Of a DNA stretch of 64,000 bases, positions 7,935-16,557 are shown one piece after another. Where the stretch lies: positions 18,338 through 82,337 of the forward strand of contig CAIWKE010000037.1 of the NCBI GenBank assembly GCA_903913215.1, read 5' to 3'. This DNA is from an uncultured Holophagaceae bacterium (GTDB taxonomy: Bacteria; Acidobacteriota; Holophagae; Holophagales; Holophagaceae). A model generated the notes under the pieces. That model was not told the DNA's origin. It saw only the letters and a program-made list of their open reading frames with translations, and searched no databases. The position numbers were made by a program, and so were the translations under genes. Within the stretch, counting starts at the first letter, position 1. The number at the start of each line of letters is the position of its first letter.

Positions 7935-9284
7935 ATGAGTCAGTACGTCAACGAAGTCCTCGAAGGCCTTAAGAAGAAGGCTCCCTGGGAGAGCCTCTTC
8001 ATCCAGGCCGCCACCGAGATCCTGCACTCCCTCGATCCTGTCCTCGAGAAGGAACCCAAGTACAAGAAGCACGCCATCCTTGAGCGGCTGGTCGAGCCCG
8101 AGCGCGCCGTCTCCTTCCGTGTGCCCTGGGTCGATGACAAGGGCATCATCCGCATCCACACCGGCTACCGCGTGCAGTTCAACAGCGCCATCGGGCCCTA
8201 CAAGGGCGGCATCCGCTTCCACCCCAACGTCACCCTCGACACCCTGAAGTTCCTGGGCTTCGAGCAGATCTTCAAGAACAGCCTCACGGGCCTGCCCATG
8301 GGCGGCGGCAAGGGCGGTTCGGCCTTCGATCCCAACGGCAAGTCCGATGGCGAGATCATGCGCTTCTGCCAGGCCTTCATGATGGAGCTGTTCCGGCACA
8401 TCGGCCCTGACACGGACGTGCCCGCCGGTGATATCGGCGTGGGTGGCCGCGAAGTGGGCTACATGTTCGGAATGTACAAGAAGCTGGCCAACGAGTTCAC
8501 GGGCGTCCTCACGGGCAAGGGCCAGTACTGGGGCGGCAGCCTCGTGCGCCCTGAGGCCACGGGCTTCGGCGTGGTCTACTTCGCCGAAGAGATGCTGAAG
8601 ACCAAGGGCGAGACCATGATGGGCAAGAAGGTCGCCGTCTCCGGCTTCGGCAACGTCGCCTGGGGCGCCGTCACCAAGGCCACCCAGCTGGGCGCCAAGG
8701 TGGTTACCATCTCCGGCCCCGACGGCTACATCCACGATGCCGATGGCATCTCCGGCGAGAAGATCGCGTACATGGAAGAGATGCTCCGCATCGACCGCAT
8801 GTCCGTGGCTCCCTATGCCCAGAAGTTCAAGACCGCCCAGTTCCACGCGGGCAAGCGCCCCTGGGAGCAGAAGGTGGACGTGGCCCTGCCCTGCGCCATC
8901 CAGAACGAACTGAACCTCGATGAAGCCAAGGGCCTCCTGGCCAATGGTTGCCAGGCCGTGGTCGAGGGCGCCAACATGCCCAGCACCCTGGACGCCGTGG
9001 AGTTCTTCCAGGCCAATGGCGACAAGATCCTCTTCTCCCCCGGCAAGGCCTCCAACGCCGGTGGTGTGGCCACCTCGGGCCTCGAGATGAGCCAGAACTC
9101 CATGCGCCTGGGCTGGACCGCCCAGGAAGTGGACGCTCGCCTGCACCAGATCATGGTGAACATCCACAAGTCTTGCGTGGACGCCGCCGCCCGCTTCGGC
9201 ACCCCCGGCAACTACGTGAACGGCGCGAACATCGCCGGCTTCCTCAAGGTGGCCGACTCCATGATCGACCAGGGGCTCGTCTGA
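7935..9284 (+). CDS. gdhA: Glutamate dehydrogenase, hexameric NADP-type
   Basis: Interconverts 2-oxoglutarate plus ammonium and glutamate, usually in the assimilating direction with NADPH. The 449-residue length and motifs match the small hexameric class: GPYKGGIRFHPNV and LPMGGGKGGSAFDPNGKSD (substrate and catalytic Lys region), DVPAGDIGVGGREVG, and a Rossmann motif SGFGNVAWGA at about residue 236. NADP preference is inferred from class membership. It has an ideal Shine-Dalgarno sequence (AGGAGG) and a strong terminator 17 nt after its stop, so it is probably a single-gene unit. Confidence 0.95.
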   Translation: MSQYVNEVLEGLKKKAPWESLFIQAATEILHSLDPVLEKEPKYKKHAILERLVEPERAVSFRVPWVDDKGIIRIHTGYRVQFNSAIGPYKGGIRFHPNVTLDTLKFLGFEQIFKNSLTGLPMGGGKGGSAFDPNGKSDGEIMRFCQAFMMELFRHIGPDTDVPAGDIGVGGREVGYMFGMYKKLANEFTGVLTGKGQYWGGSLVRPEATGFGVVYFAEEMLKTKGETMMGKKVAVSGFGNVAWGAVTKATQLGAKVVTISGPDGYIHDADGISGEKIAYMEEMLRIDRMSVAPYAQKFKTAQFHAGKRPWEQKVDVALPCAIQNELNLDEAKGLLANGCQAVVEGANMPSTLDAVEFFQANGDKILFSPGKASNAGGVATSGLEMSQNSMRLGWTAQEVDARLHQIMVNIHKSCVDAAARFGTPGNYVNGANIAGFLKVADSMIDQGLV

Positions 9285-9300
9285 GCTCTGCCTTTCAGCC

Positions 9301-9344
9301 ATGCACAAAATGGGGGGCCGCTTGCGGCCCCCCATTTTGTGCAT
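9301..9344 (+). terminator. Strong intrinsic terminator after gdhA
   Basis: Arms of 20 nt at 9301-9320 and 9325-9344 pair perfectly around a CTTG loop. The stem has a GC-rich core (GGGGGGCCG) and an A/T-rich base that puts ATTTT on the 3' side. It separates gdhA from the next gene, whose start is 36 nt downstream. Confidence 0.85.
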
Positions 9345-9379
9345 AGACCAGTAAACTTCTGGAGAAACGAGGCCTCTAG

Positions 9380-12300
9380 ATGATCAGCAGGGAATTCAAT
9401 GAGATCTTCCGGAAGTACACCTCCGACAAGGAGATCTTCCATGACCTCATGCCACTGCGGGCCCGGGAGATCCTCCTGGTGGCACCGGCCTTCGACGCCT
9501 TCACCCTGGAACAGGACGGCCTCCTCACGGAAATCCTCTTTGATGGTTACTACCAGCTCAACATGAGCAACCCGCCCCGGGTCATCAACGTTTCCACGGT
9601 GGAAGAGGCCCTGGAGCGCTGCTCGGCCCGGCATTTCGACCTCATCATCGTCATGAGCCGCCTGGGCCAGGGCGGCCACGTGGAGCTGTCCAAGGCCCTG
9701 CGCAAGGCAGCGCCCCGCATTCCCATCTACCTGCTGCTCAACGACAACGTGGAGGTGGGCGCCATGGACCGGCGCCGCCAGGAGCTGCAGCGGCACTACG
9801 ACCAGATCTTCGTGTGGAATGGCAATCCCGAAGTCTTCATGGCCATGGTCAAGTTCATGGAGGATCGGGCCAACGTCGAGAACGACACCAAGGTGGGCTT
9901 CACCCGCGTGATCCTCCTGGTCGAGGACAGCATCCGGTACTACTCGCGGTACCTGCCCATCCTCTTCAGCGAGATCCTGAAGCAGACCACCCGCCTGGCC
10001 AAGGGCGAGGCTCTGGACGGCATGTCGCGCATCCTGTCCATGCGGGTCCGGCCCAAGGTGATCCTGGCGACCACCTACGAGGAGGCCATCGCCTTTGCCG
10101 AGCGCTACCAGGACTTCCTGCTCTGCGTCATCACGGACCGCAAGTATCCGAAGGACGGCGTCCTCGATCGGGAGGCGGGCATCAAGCTCATCAAGGCCGT
10201 GAAAGACCGCAACCCCTACCTGCCCACCCTGCTGCAGTCCTCGGACCCCTTCAAAGAATCCTGGGCCACGGCCATCCAGAGCGGCTTCCTCAACAAGAAC
10301 TCCTTCACCCTGGGCGCGGAGCTCTCCAACTTCTTCCATGAAAGTCTGGGCTTCGGCGACTTCATCTTCCGCAACGAGCAGGGCCAGGAGATCGAGCGGG
10401 CCGTGGACATGGAGGATCTCCAGGCCAAGCTGCGCACCATTCCCGCCGAGTCCCTGGTCTACCACGCCTCCCGCAACCACTTCTCCGCCTGGATCATGGC
10501 CCGCGGCGAGGTGCAGGTCGCCAAGGTGCTCTCCAAGTTCCGCATCACGGACTACAAGGATCCCGAGGACCTGCGCGGTTTCCTCATCAATGTGGGCGAC
10601 TACGTGCAGCGCATGAAGTCCCTGGGCAAGGTCATCCAGCTCACGGAGTCCACGCCCCGGGAGGATCCCAACATCCTCCGCTTGGCTCCGGGCTCCATGG
10701 GGGGCAAGGGCCGCGGCGTGGCCTTCATCCACTCCCTGCTCTCCCGCATGGACCTGGACAACCTCTTCCCCGAAGCCACCATCCGCATTCCGCGCTCGGC
10801 CATCATCGGCACGGAGGAGTTCACCTCCTTCATCACCCGCCACGGGCTGCGGCAGATGCTGCAGAACGATGTGAGCGATGACGCCATCAAGCGCCGTTTC
10901 CTCATGGGCAGCCTGTCGCCTGAATTGATGGCCAAGCTCCAGCTCTTCCTCACCAAGCACGCCCGGGTGCCCCTCGCGGTGCGTTCCTCTGGCCTTCTGG
11001 AGGACAGCCTTTCGCATCCCTTCGCGGGGCTCTACAACACCTTCTTCCTGCCCAACAACGACCCTGATCCGGCCGTGCGGGAGCAGCAACTGGTGGAGGC
11101 CATCAAGCTGGTCTATGCCTCGGTCTACACCAAGGACGCCCGCTCCTACTTCCAGGCCATCGACTACAAGATCGAAGAGGAGCAGATGGCCATCCTCATC
11201 CAGGAGGTGTCGGGGCGGCGCTTCGGGGATCGTTTCTACCCCCACTTCTCCGGGGTCGCCCAGTCCTTCAACTACTACCCTGTGGCCTACACCCAGCCCC
11301 AGGACGGCATCGCCAGCCTTGGCGTGGGCCTGGGCAAGTACGTGGTGGAGGGGGACAAGGCCTACCGCTTCTCGCCCCCCTATCCCGAGATGGACATGGT
11401 GCCCCCCAAGGAGCAGCTCCGCACCACGCAGAAGCACTTCTACGCACTGGACATGAGTCACAGCTCCGTGGACCTCTACGCCGGGGAGGATGCCACCCTC
11501 CTCAGCCTCGATATCAGCGAGGCGGAAAAGGATGGGGCCCTGCAGCATTGCGCTTCAGTCTGGGACTGGAACGATGACCGCATCCGCGACGGCCTGGACA
11601 ATCCAGGTCCACGCATTGTGAACTTCCGGAACATCCTCAAATACGACCAGTTTCCCCTGCCCAGGATCCTCAAGCACTTGCTGGAGTTGATCCGCGACGC
11701 CATGGAGACGCCCGTGGAGATTGAGTTCGCCGTGGACCTGGACAAGGACCCGCACACGGGCAAGCCGACCTTCACCCTGCTGCAGATCAAGCACCAGCTC
11801 CTGGACTCCGCCGAGGTGAACCTGGATCCCGAGACCCTGGACCGCTCCGAGTTGTTCCTGTTCTCCGAGAAGTGTGTGGGCAATGGTGTGGTGGAGGGCC
11901 TCCACGATATCGTCTGGGTGGACCCGGACTGCTTCGACAAGTTCGAGACCCAGGCCCTCGCGGAGCAGTTGGAGCGCCTCAACGATCGGTTCCGGAACAA
12001 CCAGGGCAAGTACGTGCTGCTGGGGCCCGGACGCTGGGGCAGCAATGACCGCCACCTGGGCATTCCCATCAACTGGTCCATGATCTCCTGCGCCCAGGTG
12101 ATCGTGGAATACGCCATGGAGAACTTCCAGGCTGACGCCTCCCTGGGCTCGCACTTCTTCCACAACGTGACCTCCCTGAACATCGGCTACTTCACCGTGC
12201 CCTACCCCCGGGGCATCAACCTCCTGGACTGGGACTGGCTGCGCCAGCAGCCCGAGGTCTCCCGCGATGGGGCCCTGGTGCACAGTCGCGTGGAGGCCCC

Positions 12301-12400
12301 CCTCCACATCGTCATGGATGGACGCCGCAGTGCCTCCGCCGTCTTCAAGCGGGTGCCGCCCCCACCCCCGCCGCCGGAGCCCGAGGAACTGCTGTTCTAG
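9380..12400 (+). CDS. Orphan PEP-synthase-like ATP-grasp protein with two receiver-like domains
   Basis: A 1006-residue soluble protein. Residues ~28-165 and ~174-310 each look like response-regulator receiver folds. The second begins VILLVEDS, has an Asp at about 253 (VITDRKYPKDG) and later LPTLLQSS. The first has lost the usual acceptor Asp (DLIIVMSRLG). From about 435 (LAPGSMGGKGRGVAFI) and 534 (VRSSGLLEDS) the sequence matches the ATP/pyruvate-binding N-terminal domain of PEP synthase and pyruvate phosphate dikinase. The swivelling phosphohistidine domain and the PEP-binding barrel of those enzymes are absent, so it cannot do the full PEP reaction. The C-terminus is proline-rich (VPPPPPPPEPEE). 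It may transfer phosphate or pyrophosphate to an unknown partner under signalling control. It stands alone after the gdhA terminator. Confidence 0.75.
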   Translation: MISREFNEIFRKYTSDKEIFHDLMPLRAREILLVAPAFDAFTLEQDGLLTEILFDGYYQLNMSNPPRVINVSTVEEALERCSARHFDLIIVMSRLGQGGHVELSKALRKAAPRIPIYLLLNDNVEVGAMDRRRQELQRHYDQIFVWNGNPEVFMAMVKFMEDRANVENDTKVGFTRVILLVEDSIRYYSRYLPILFSEILKQTTRLAKGEALDGMSRILSMRVRPKVILATTYEEAIAFAERYQDFLLCVITDRKYPKDGVLDREAGIKLIKAVKDRNPYLPTLLQSSDPFKESWATAIQSGFLNKNSFTLGAELSNFFHESLGFGDFIFRNEQGQEIERAVDMEDLQAKLRTIPAESLVYHASRNHFSAWIMARGEVQVAKVLSKFRITDYKDPEDLRGFLINVGDYVQRMKSLGKVIQLTESTPREDPNILRLAPGSMGGKGRGVAFIHSLLSRMDLDNLFPEATIRIPRSAIIGTEEFTSFITRHGLRQMLQNDVSDDAIKRRFLMGSLSPELMAKLQLFLTKHARVPLAVRSSGLLEDSLSHPFAGLYNTFFLPNNDPDPAVREQQLVEAIKLVYASVYTKDARSYFQAIDYKIEEEQMAILIQEVSGRRFGDRFYPHFSGVAQSFNYYPVAYTQPQDGIASLGVGLGKYVVEGDKAYRFSPPYPEMDMVPPKEQLRTTQKHFYALDMSHSSVDLYAGEDATLLSLDISEAEKDGALQHCASVWDWNDDRIRDGLDNPGPRIVNFRNILKYDQFPLPRILKHLLELIRDAMETPVEIEFAVDLDKDPHTGKPTFTLLQIKHQLLDSAEVNLDPETLDRSELFLFSEKCVGNGVVEGLHDIVWVDPDCFDKFETQALAEQLERLNDRFRNNQGKYVLLGPGRWGSNDRHLGIPINWSMISCAQVIVEYAMENFQADASLGSHFFHNVTSLNIGYFTVPYPRGINLLDWDWLRQQPEVSRDGALVHSRVEAPLHIVMDGRRSASAVFKRVPPPPPPPEPEELLF

Positions 12401-12404
12401 GGTC

Positions 12405-12932
12405 CTACTTCACCCGCACGTACTCCATCTCCATCTCTTTCACGAACCCCCCTTTGGGGGCCTGGACGTAGAGGGTCAAACTGCGGTGGTCGTGGTCCAC
12501 CTGCACGTGGACCTGTTTGTGGGTGACCACTTTGCGGTTGGGACCGAAGCTCTCGAAGAAGAGGGTCTGCTCGCGACAGTTCCTGGCGCAGGTACCTTTC
12601 ATGGAGGCCATCCAGGTGTCGGAACCATCCACCCAGCTCCCCACATGGGCGCCCTGGTGGGTATCAAATCCCGAGAGTCCATGGCCCTCGAAGGCCTGAC
12701 CACCCATGTCCGCCCGCAGCTCTGACTGGAGCCAGAGGCCGCCTGAGACCACCTTGTTGGTCTCGGTCCCCTTGGAGACCACTGGGGGCTGACCAGGCTG
12801 CACAAAGAGCCGTGCCACCACGGTCCAGGTGCCGGCCTGCTCATGGAGGACCAGGTGGTGCAGGGTGGGTAGGGGCCCCCCCTGGGCAGCGAGGCACAGG
12901 GCACAGCCAAGGGTCAGCAGCCATGGGCGCAT
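12405..12932 (-). CDS. DUF1579 family exported protein
   Basis: A 175-residue protein of unknown function with an N-terminal signal peptide (MRPWLLTLGCALCLAAQG); a Cys in the hydrophobic stretch (GCALCLAAQ) makes a lipoprotein possible but the lipobox is poor. The body has the DUF1579 pattern: a loss-of-weight style GTWTVVARLF strand, LRADMGGQAFEGHGLSGFDTHQG, and VGSWVDGSDTWMASMKGTC, with late strands ending MEYVRVK. The start at 12932 is preferred because GGAGGT precedes it; a second in-frame ATG lies 21 nt upstream. It is convergent with the gene before, with only 4 nt between the stops. Confidence 0.7.
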   Translation of the reverse strand: MRPWLLTLGCALCLAAQGGPLPTLHHLVLHEQAGTWTVVARLFVQPGQPPVVSKGTETNKVVSGGLWLQSELRADMGGQAFEGHGLSGFDTHQGAHVGSWVDGSDTWMASMKGTCARNCREQTLFFESFGPNRKVVTHKQVHVQVDHDHRSLTLYVQAPKGGFVKEMEMEYVRVK

Positions 12933-13016
12933 GGGTACCTCCAACCTCATCACAGTACGACAGGCCGCCCCCGATGGCGGGCCCGGCTTCCGTTAAAGTG
13001 GAAGCTGGAGGCTCCT

Positions 13017-13631
13017 TTGATCCATCACCCTGGCAATGTGTTCGTGGTCTCGGCCCCTTCGGGCGCCGGCAAGTCCACCCTCGCCCAGCGGCTGGTACGG
13101 ACCGTGCCGGGCCTCATCTTCTCCATTTCCTTCACTACGCGAAAGCCCCGCCCCGGCGAGGTGGATGGCCAGGACTACTTCTTCATTGACGATGAGCGCT
13201 TCGACGCCATGGTCCGCGAGGGCGGTTTCGTGGAGTGGGTGCAGGTCTACGGCCACCGCTACGGCACGGGCCGGGATTGGCTAAACGAGATGCTGGCCAC
13301 GGGCCTGGATGTTCTCCTGGACATCGAGACCACGGGCGCACTGAACCTGCGTCGGGCCATTCCCGACGCCCGCATGGTCTTCATCCTGCCCCCCTCGGCG
13401 GCCTCCCTGGAGGCCCGGCTGCGCAGCCGGGGCAAGGACTCGGAGGAGCAGATCGGCATCCGGCTCAAGCACGCCCGGCACGAGATGGAGCTCTACCACG
13501 CCTACGACTACCTCGTCATGAATGACGACCTCGAACTCGCCTACAAGCACTTCGAGAGCATCGTCTACGCCACGCGGGCCAGCCGCGAGCGGGTGGCCCC
13601 GGCGGCCCAGAAGATCCTCGAGGGGTTCTAG
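13017..13631 (+). CDS. gmk: Guanylate kinase, TTG start
   Basis: Phosphorylates GMP to GDP with ATP, an essential step in guanine nucleotide supply. The 204-residue protein has the P-loop SAPSGAGKST near residue 12, the GMP-binding TTRKPRPGEVDGQDYFF, and FVEWVQVYGHRYGT. The start is a TTG at 13017, supported by GGAGG ending 5 nt upstream and by the position of the P-loop; no ATG precedes it in frame nearby. TTG starts usually lower expression. Confidence 0.93.
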   Translation: MIHHPGNVFVVSAPSGAGKSTLAQRLVRTVPGLIFSISFTTRKPRPGEVDGQDYFFIDDERFDAMVREGGFVEWVQVYGHRYGTGRDWLNEMLATGLDVLLDIETTGALNLRRAIPDARMVFILPPSAASLEARLRSRGKDSEEQIGIRLKHARHEMELYHAYDYLVMNDDLELAYKHFESIVYATRASRERVAPAAQKILEGF

Positions 13632-13787
13632 GTTCTTGTCCGGGGTTCCACGCTCCGCTTCGCTGCGCGAACACCCCCGGGCCCCCGCGCTCACCCCGGC
13701 GGAGCCGTGCCTCGCTAGGGAATAAAACCCCTCGTCGCCCTCCTTGCGGGCCGGGCGTATCCTGGTAGGACTCTCCCTGGGAGCCTC

Positions 13788-15365
13788 ATGGCCCGTTTTC
13801 TCAAGCGCAACTGGATGTGGATGGTCATGGTCACCACGGTGCTGGTGGCCGGGCCGCTCCTGGCCCGGGCCAACGGCGAAGGCGTCCGGCAGCGCAGCCT
13901 GGACACCCTGACCGAGGTCATGGATTTGGTGCAGAAGGATACGCCGGAGCCCCCCACGCCCCGGCAGCTCACCCACGCCACCATCCAGGGCATGCTCCAC
14001 ACCCTGGATCCCCACTCCAACTACATGGACGAGACCGAGTTCCGCATGCTGCGCGAGGAGCAGAAAGGCTCCTTCTACGGCATCGGCGCCATCATCCAGC
14101 AGCACGAACAGGGCATCGCCATCATCAGCCCCATGAAGGGCGGCCCGGCGGATCGGCTGGGCGTGCGCTCCGGCGACATCATCAAGGAGATCGATGGCAC
14201 CAGCACGGATGGCATGACCTCCAACGGGGCCCTGCAGAAGCTCCGCGGCGAGAAGGGCGTCCTGGTGGAGCTGGCCATCCAGCGCACGGGTGTGGCAGGG
14301 CTGCTTAAGTTCTCCATCCCCAGGGCCGAGGTGCCCACCAACAGCGTCTACTACAGCTTCATGCTGAACCCCACCACGGGCTTCATCCTCATCAAGGACT
14401 TCGGCGAGACCACCTCCGAGGAATTCGAGAAGGCTGTCACCACCCTCAAGAAGCTGGGCATGAAGCAACTCATCCTTGACCTGCGCGGCGATGGCGGCGG
14501 CGTTCTGGACGCGGCCATCGGCATCTGCCGCCAGTTGCTGGGCCCCGACCAGCTCATCGTGAGCCAGAAGGGCCGCGATGGCCGGGACGAGAACCAGACC
14601 CGCACCAGCAAGGGGGCCATGCTGGATCCCTTCCCCCTGGTCATCCTCATCAACCGGGGCACGGCCAGCGCCAGCGAGATCGTCACCGGCGCCGTGCAGG
14701 ACCATGACCGCGGCCTGGTCGTGGGTCAGACCAGCTGGGGCAAGGGCCTCGTACAGAGCGTCCTCACCATCAGCCGTTCCCGGGGCCTGGCCCTCACCAC
14801 GGCCCGCTATTACACCCCCTCAGGGCGCAGCATCCAGCGCGACTACAGCCACGGCCTCGACGACTACTACAACCCCGAGGACGACAAGGACGTGAAGCCC
14901 CAGGGGCCCGCCTACAAGACGGATCTGGGTCGTACGGTGTACGGCGGCGGCGGGATCAACCCCGACTACACCCTGCCCACCCTGCGCCTCAACGAGTTCA
15001 TGGTGGACCTGCAGTTCCGCCAGCAGGCCTTCTTCCGCTTCGCGGTCCACGAGAAGGAGCATATGGGCATCAAGCCCGGCCAGCACGCGGACGAGGCCAC
15101 CATGGCCCGCTTCCACACCTGGGCCCTGGAGCAGAAGCTGACCATTGCCGACAAGGACTGGGAGGCCAACCTCCCGGCCATGCAGGAACGGCTCTCCATC
15201 GAGATGCAGAACGTGGCCTACGGCGTGGAAGCCGGTTTCAAGATCCAGTGCGAGAAGGATCCGGGCATCCTCAAGGCCCTGGAGGTGCTGCCCGAGGCCG
15301 AGACCCTGCTCAAGAAGAAGCAGCTCCTGGGCAGCCAGAAGCCCGCCACGGTCGCCGCTCGCTGA
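13788..15365 (+). CDS. ctpA: CtpA/Prc-type carboxy-terminal processing protease (S41) with PDZ domain
   Basis: A 525-residue periplasmic serine protease anchored or exported by an N-terminal hydrophobic segment ([20 protein letters not shown]). A PDZ domain spans about residues 100-172 ([19 protein letters not shown]). The protease core follows, with catalytic Ser294 and Lys319 placed by comparison with E. coli Tsp (GTASASEI and SWGKG) and Asp305 at the spacing seen there. Such enzymes trim or degrade envelope proteins from their C-termini, often controlling peptidoglycan hydrolases. The ~170-residue C-terminal extension after the core is longer than in the simplest CtpA proteins. The acyl-CoA dehydrogenase gene follows after 13 nt. 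Confidence 0.9.
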   Translation: MARFLKRNWMWMVMVTTVLVAGPLLARANGEGVRQRSLDTLTEVMDLVQKDTPEPPTPRQLTHATIQGMLHTLDPHSNYMDETEFRMLREEQKGSFYGIGAIIQQHEQGIAIISPMKGGPADRLGVRSGDIIKEIDGTSTDGMTSNGALQKLRGEKGVLVELAIQRTGVAGLLKFSIPRAEVPTNSVYYSFMLNPTTGFILIKDFGETTSEEFEKAVTTLKKLGMKQLILDLRGDGGGVLDAAIGICRQLLGPDQLIVSQKGRDGRDENQTRTSKGAMLDPFPLVILINRGTASASEIVTGAVQDHDRGLVVGQTSWGKGLVQSVLTISRSRGLALTTARYYTPSGRSIQRDYSHGLDDYYNPEDDKDVKPQGPAYKTDLGRTVYGGGGINPDYTLPTLRLNEFMVDLQFRQQAFFRFAVHEKEHMGIKPGQHADEATMARFHTWALEQKLTIADKDWEANLPAMQERLSIEMQNVAYGVEAGFKIQCEKDPGILKALEVLPEAETLLKKKQLLGSQKPATVAAR

Positions 15366-15378
15366 GTCGAGGCACCCC

Positions 15379-16536
15379 ATGGACGTCACGCTCCCTGACC
15401 ACGTCGAAGCGCTGCGCCTGGAAGTCCGCAAGTTCGCCGAGCGGGAGATCCGCCCCCACGTCATGGCTTGGGACGAGGCCAAGGCCTTTCCATTCGAGGT
15501 GGTGAAGCAACTGGGCGCCATGGGCATGATGGGCGTCATCTTCCCGGAGCAGTACGGCGGCGCCGGCATGGGTTACCTGGAATACGCCATTGTGGTGGAG
15601 GAGCTCTCCCGGGTGGACGGCTCCGTGGGCATCACCGTGGCCGCCCACAACAGCCTCTGCGCCAACCACATTTTCAGCATGGGTGACGAGCGGCAGAAGC
15701 AGGCCTACCTGGTGCCCCTGGCCAGCGGCCGGGCCCTGGGTGCCTGGGCCCTCACAGAGCCCGGATCAGGCAGTGACGCCGGGGCCCTCCTCACCTCGGC
15801 GAAGAAGGAGGGCTCCCACTACGTGCTGAACGGCACCAAGACGTTCATCACCCATGGCACCGTGGGGGACCTCTTTGTCGTCATGGCCCGCACCCGCCCA
15901 CCCCGACCCGGCCACGCCAGCGCCGACGGCATCAGCGCCTTCGTGCTGGAGAAGGGGCTGAACGGCTTCCGCGCCGGCAAGCAGGAGAACAAGCTGGGCC
16001 TTCGGGCCAGCGACACTTCGGAGCTGATCCTCGAGGACGTGCGGGTCCCCGAAACCAACCTCCTGGGCGAGGACGGCCTCGGCTTCAAGCAGGCCATGAA
16101 GACCCTGGATGGGGGCCGCATCAGCATTGGCGCCCTGGGGCTCGGCATGGCCCAGGGCGCCTTCGAGGAGGCTGTGCGCTACAGCAAGTTGCGTCACACC
16201 TTCGGTCACCCCATCGCGGACCACCAGGGCATCCAGTTCAAGCTGGCGGACATGGGCACGGAGATCGAAGCCGCACGCCTGCTCATCCACCGCGCCGCGG
16301 GCCTCAAGGACCGGGGCCTGCCCTACGCCAAGGCCGCCAGCATGGCCAAGCTCTACAGCTCCGAGGTGGCCTGTCGCGTGGCCAGCGAGGCCGTTCAGAT
16401 CCTCGGCGGCTATGGCTACACCAAGGACTACCCGGTGGAGAAGTACTACCGGGACGTGAAGCTCTGCACCATCGGCGAAGGCACCAGCGAGATCCAGCGC
16501 ACGGTCATCGCCCGCTACCTGCTGTCTGAATACTGA
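15379..16536 (+). CDS. Acyl-CoA dehydrogenase
   Basis: A 385-residue flavoenzyme that introduces the alpha-beta double bond in an acyl-CoA, passing electrons to ETF. Landmarks are [12 protein letters not shown] (FAD/substrate region), [17 protein letters not shown], and the C-terminal [18 protein letters not shown], where the Glu of GEGTSE is the usual catalytic base in short-chain enzymes. The start at 15379 has GAGG upstream; the longer open frame overlaps ctpA out of frame and is not credible. Substrate chain length is not readable. The IcmF mutase at 48-51 kb could supply or use butyryl/isobutyryl-CoA, but the genes are not linked. Confidence 0.9.
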   Translation: MDVTLPDHVEALRLEVRKFAEREIRPHVMAWDEAKAFPFEVVKQLGAMGMMGVIFPEQYGGAGMGYLEYAIVVEELSRVDGSVGITVAAHNSLCANHIFSMGDERQKQAYLVPLASGRALGAWALTEPGSGSDAGALLTSAKKEGSHYVLNGTKTFITHGTVGDLFVVMARTRPPRPGHASADGISAFVLEKGLNGFRAGKQENKLGLRASDTSELILEDVRVPETNLLGEDGLGFKQAMKTLDGGRISIGALGLGMAQGAFEEAVRYSKLRHTFGHPIADHQGIQFKLADMGTEIEAARLLIHRAAGLKDRGLPYAKAASMAKLYSSEVACRVASEAVQILGGYGYTKDYPVEKYYRDVKLCTIGEGTSEIQRTVIARYLLSEY

Positions 16537-16557
16537 TTCCCGTTTTCCGGAGCTCCC

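Noticed and set aside
13640..13680. Terminator after gmk (CCGGGGTTC ... GAACACCCCCGG)
   Set aside because: Pairing is imperfect and the loop is long. It was left out of the feature list as too weak.
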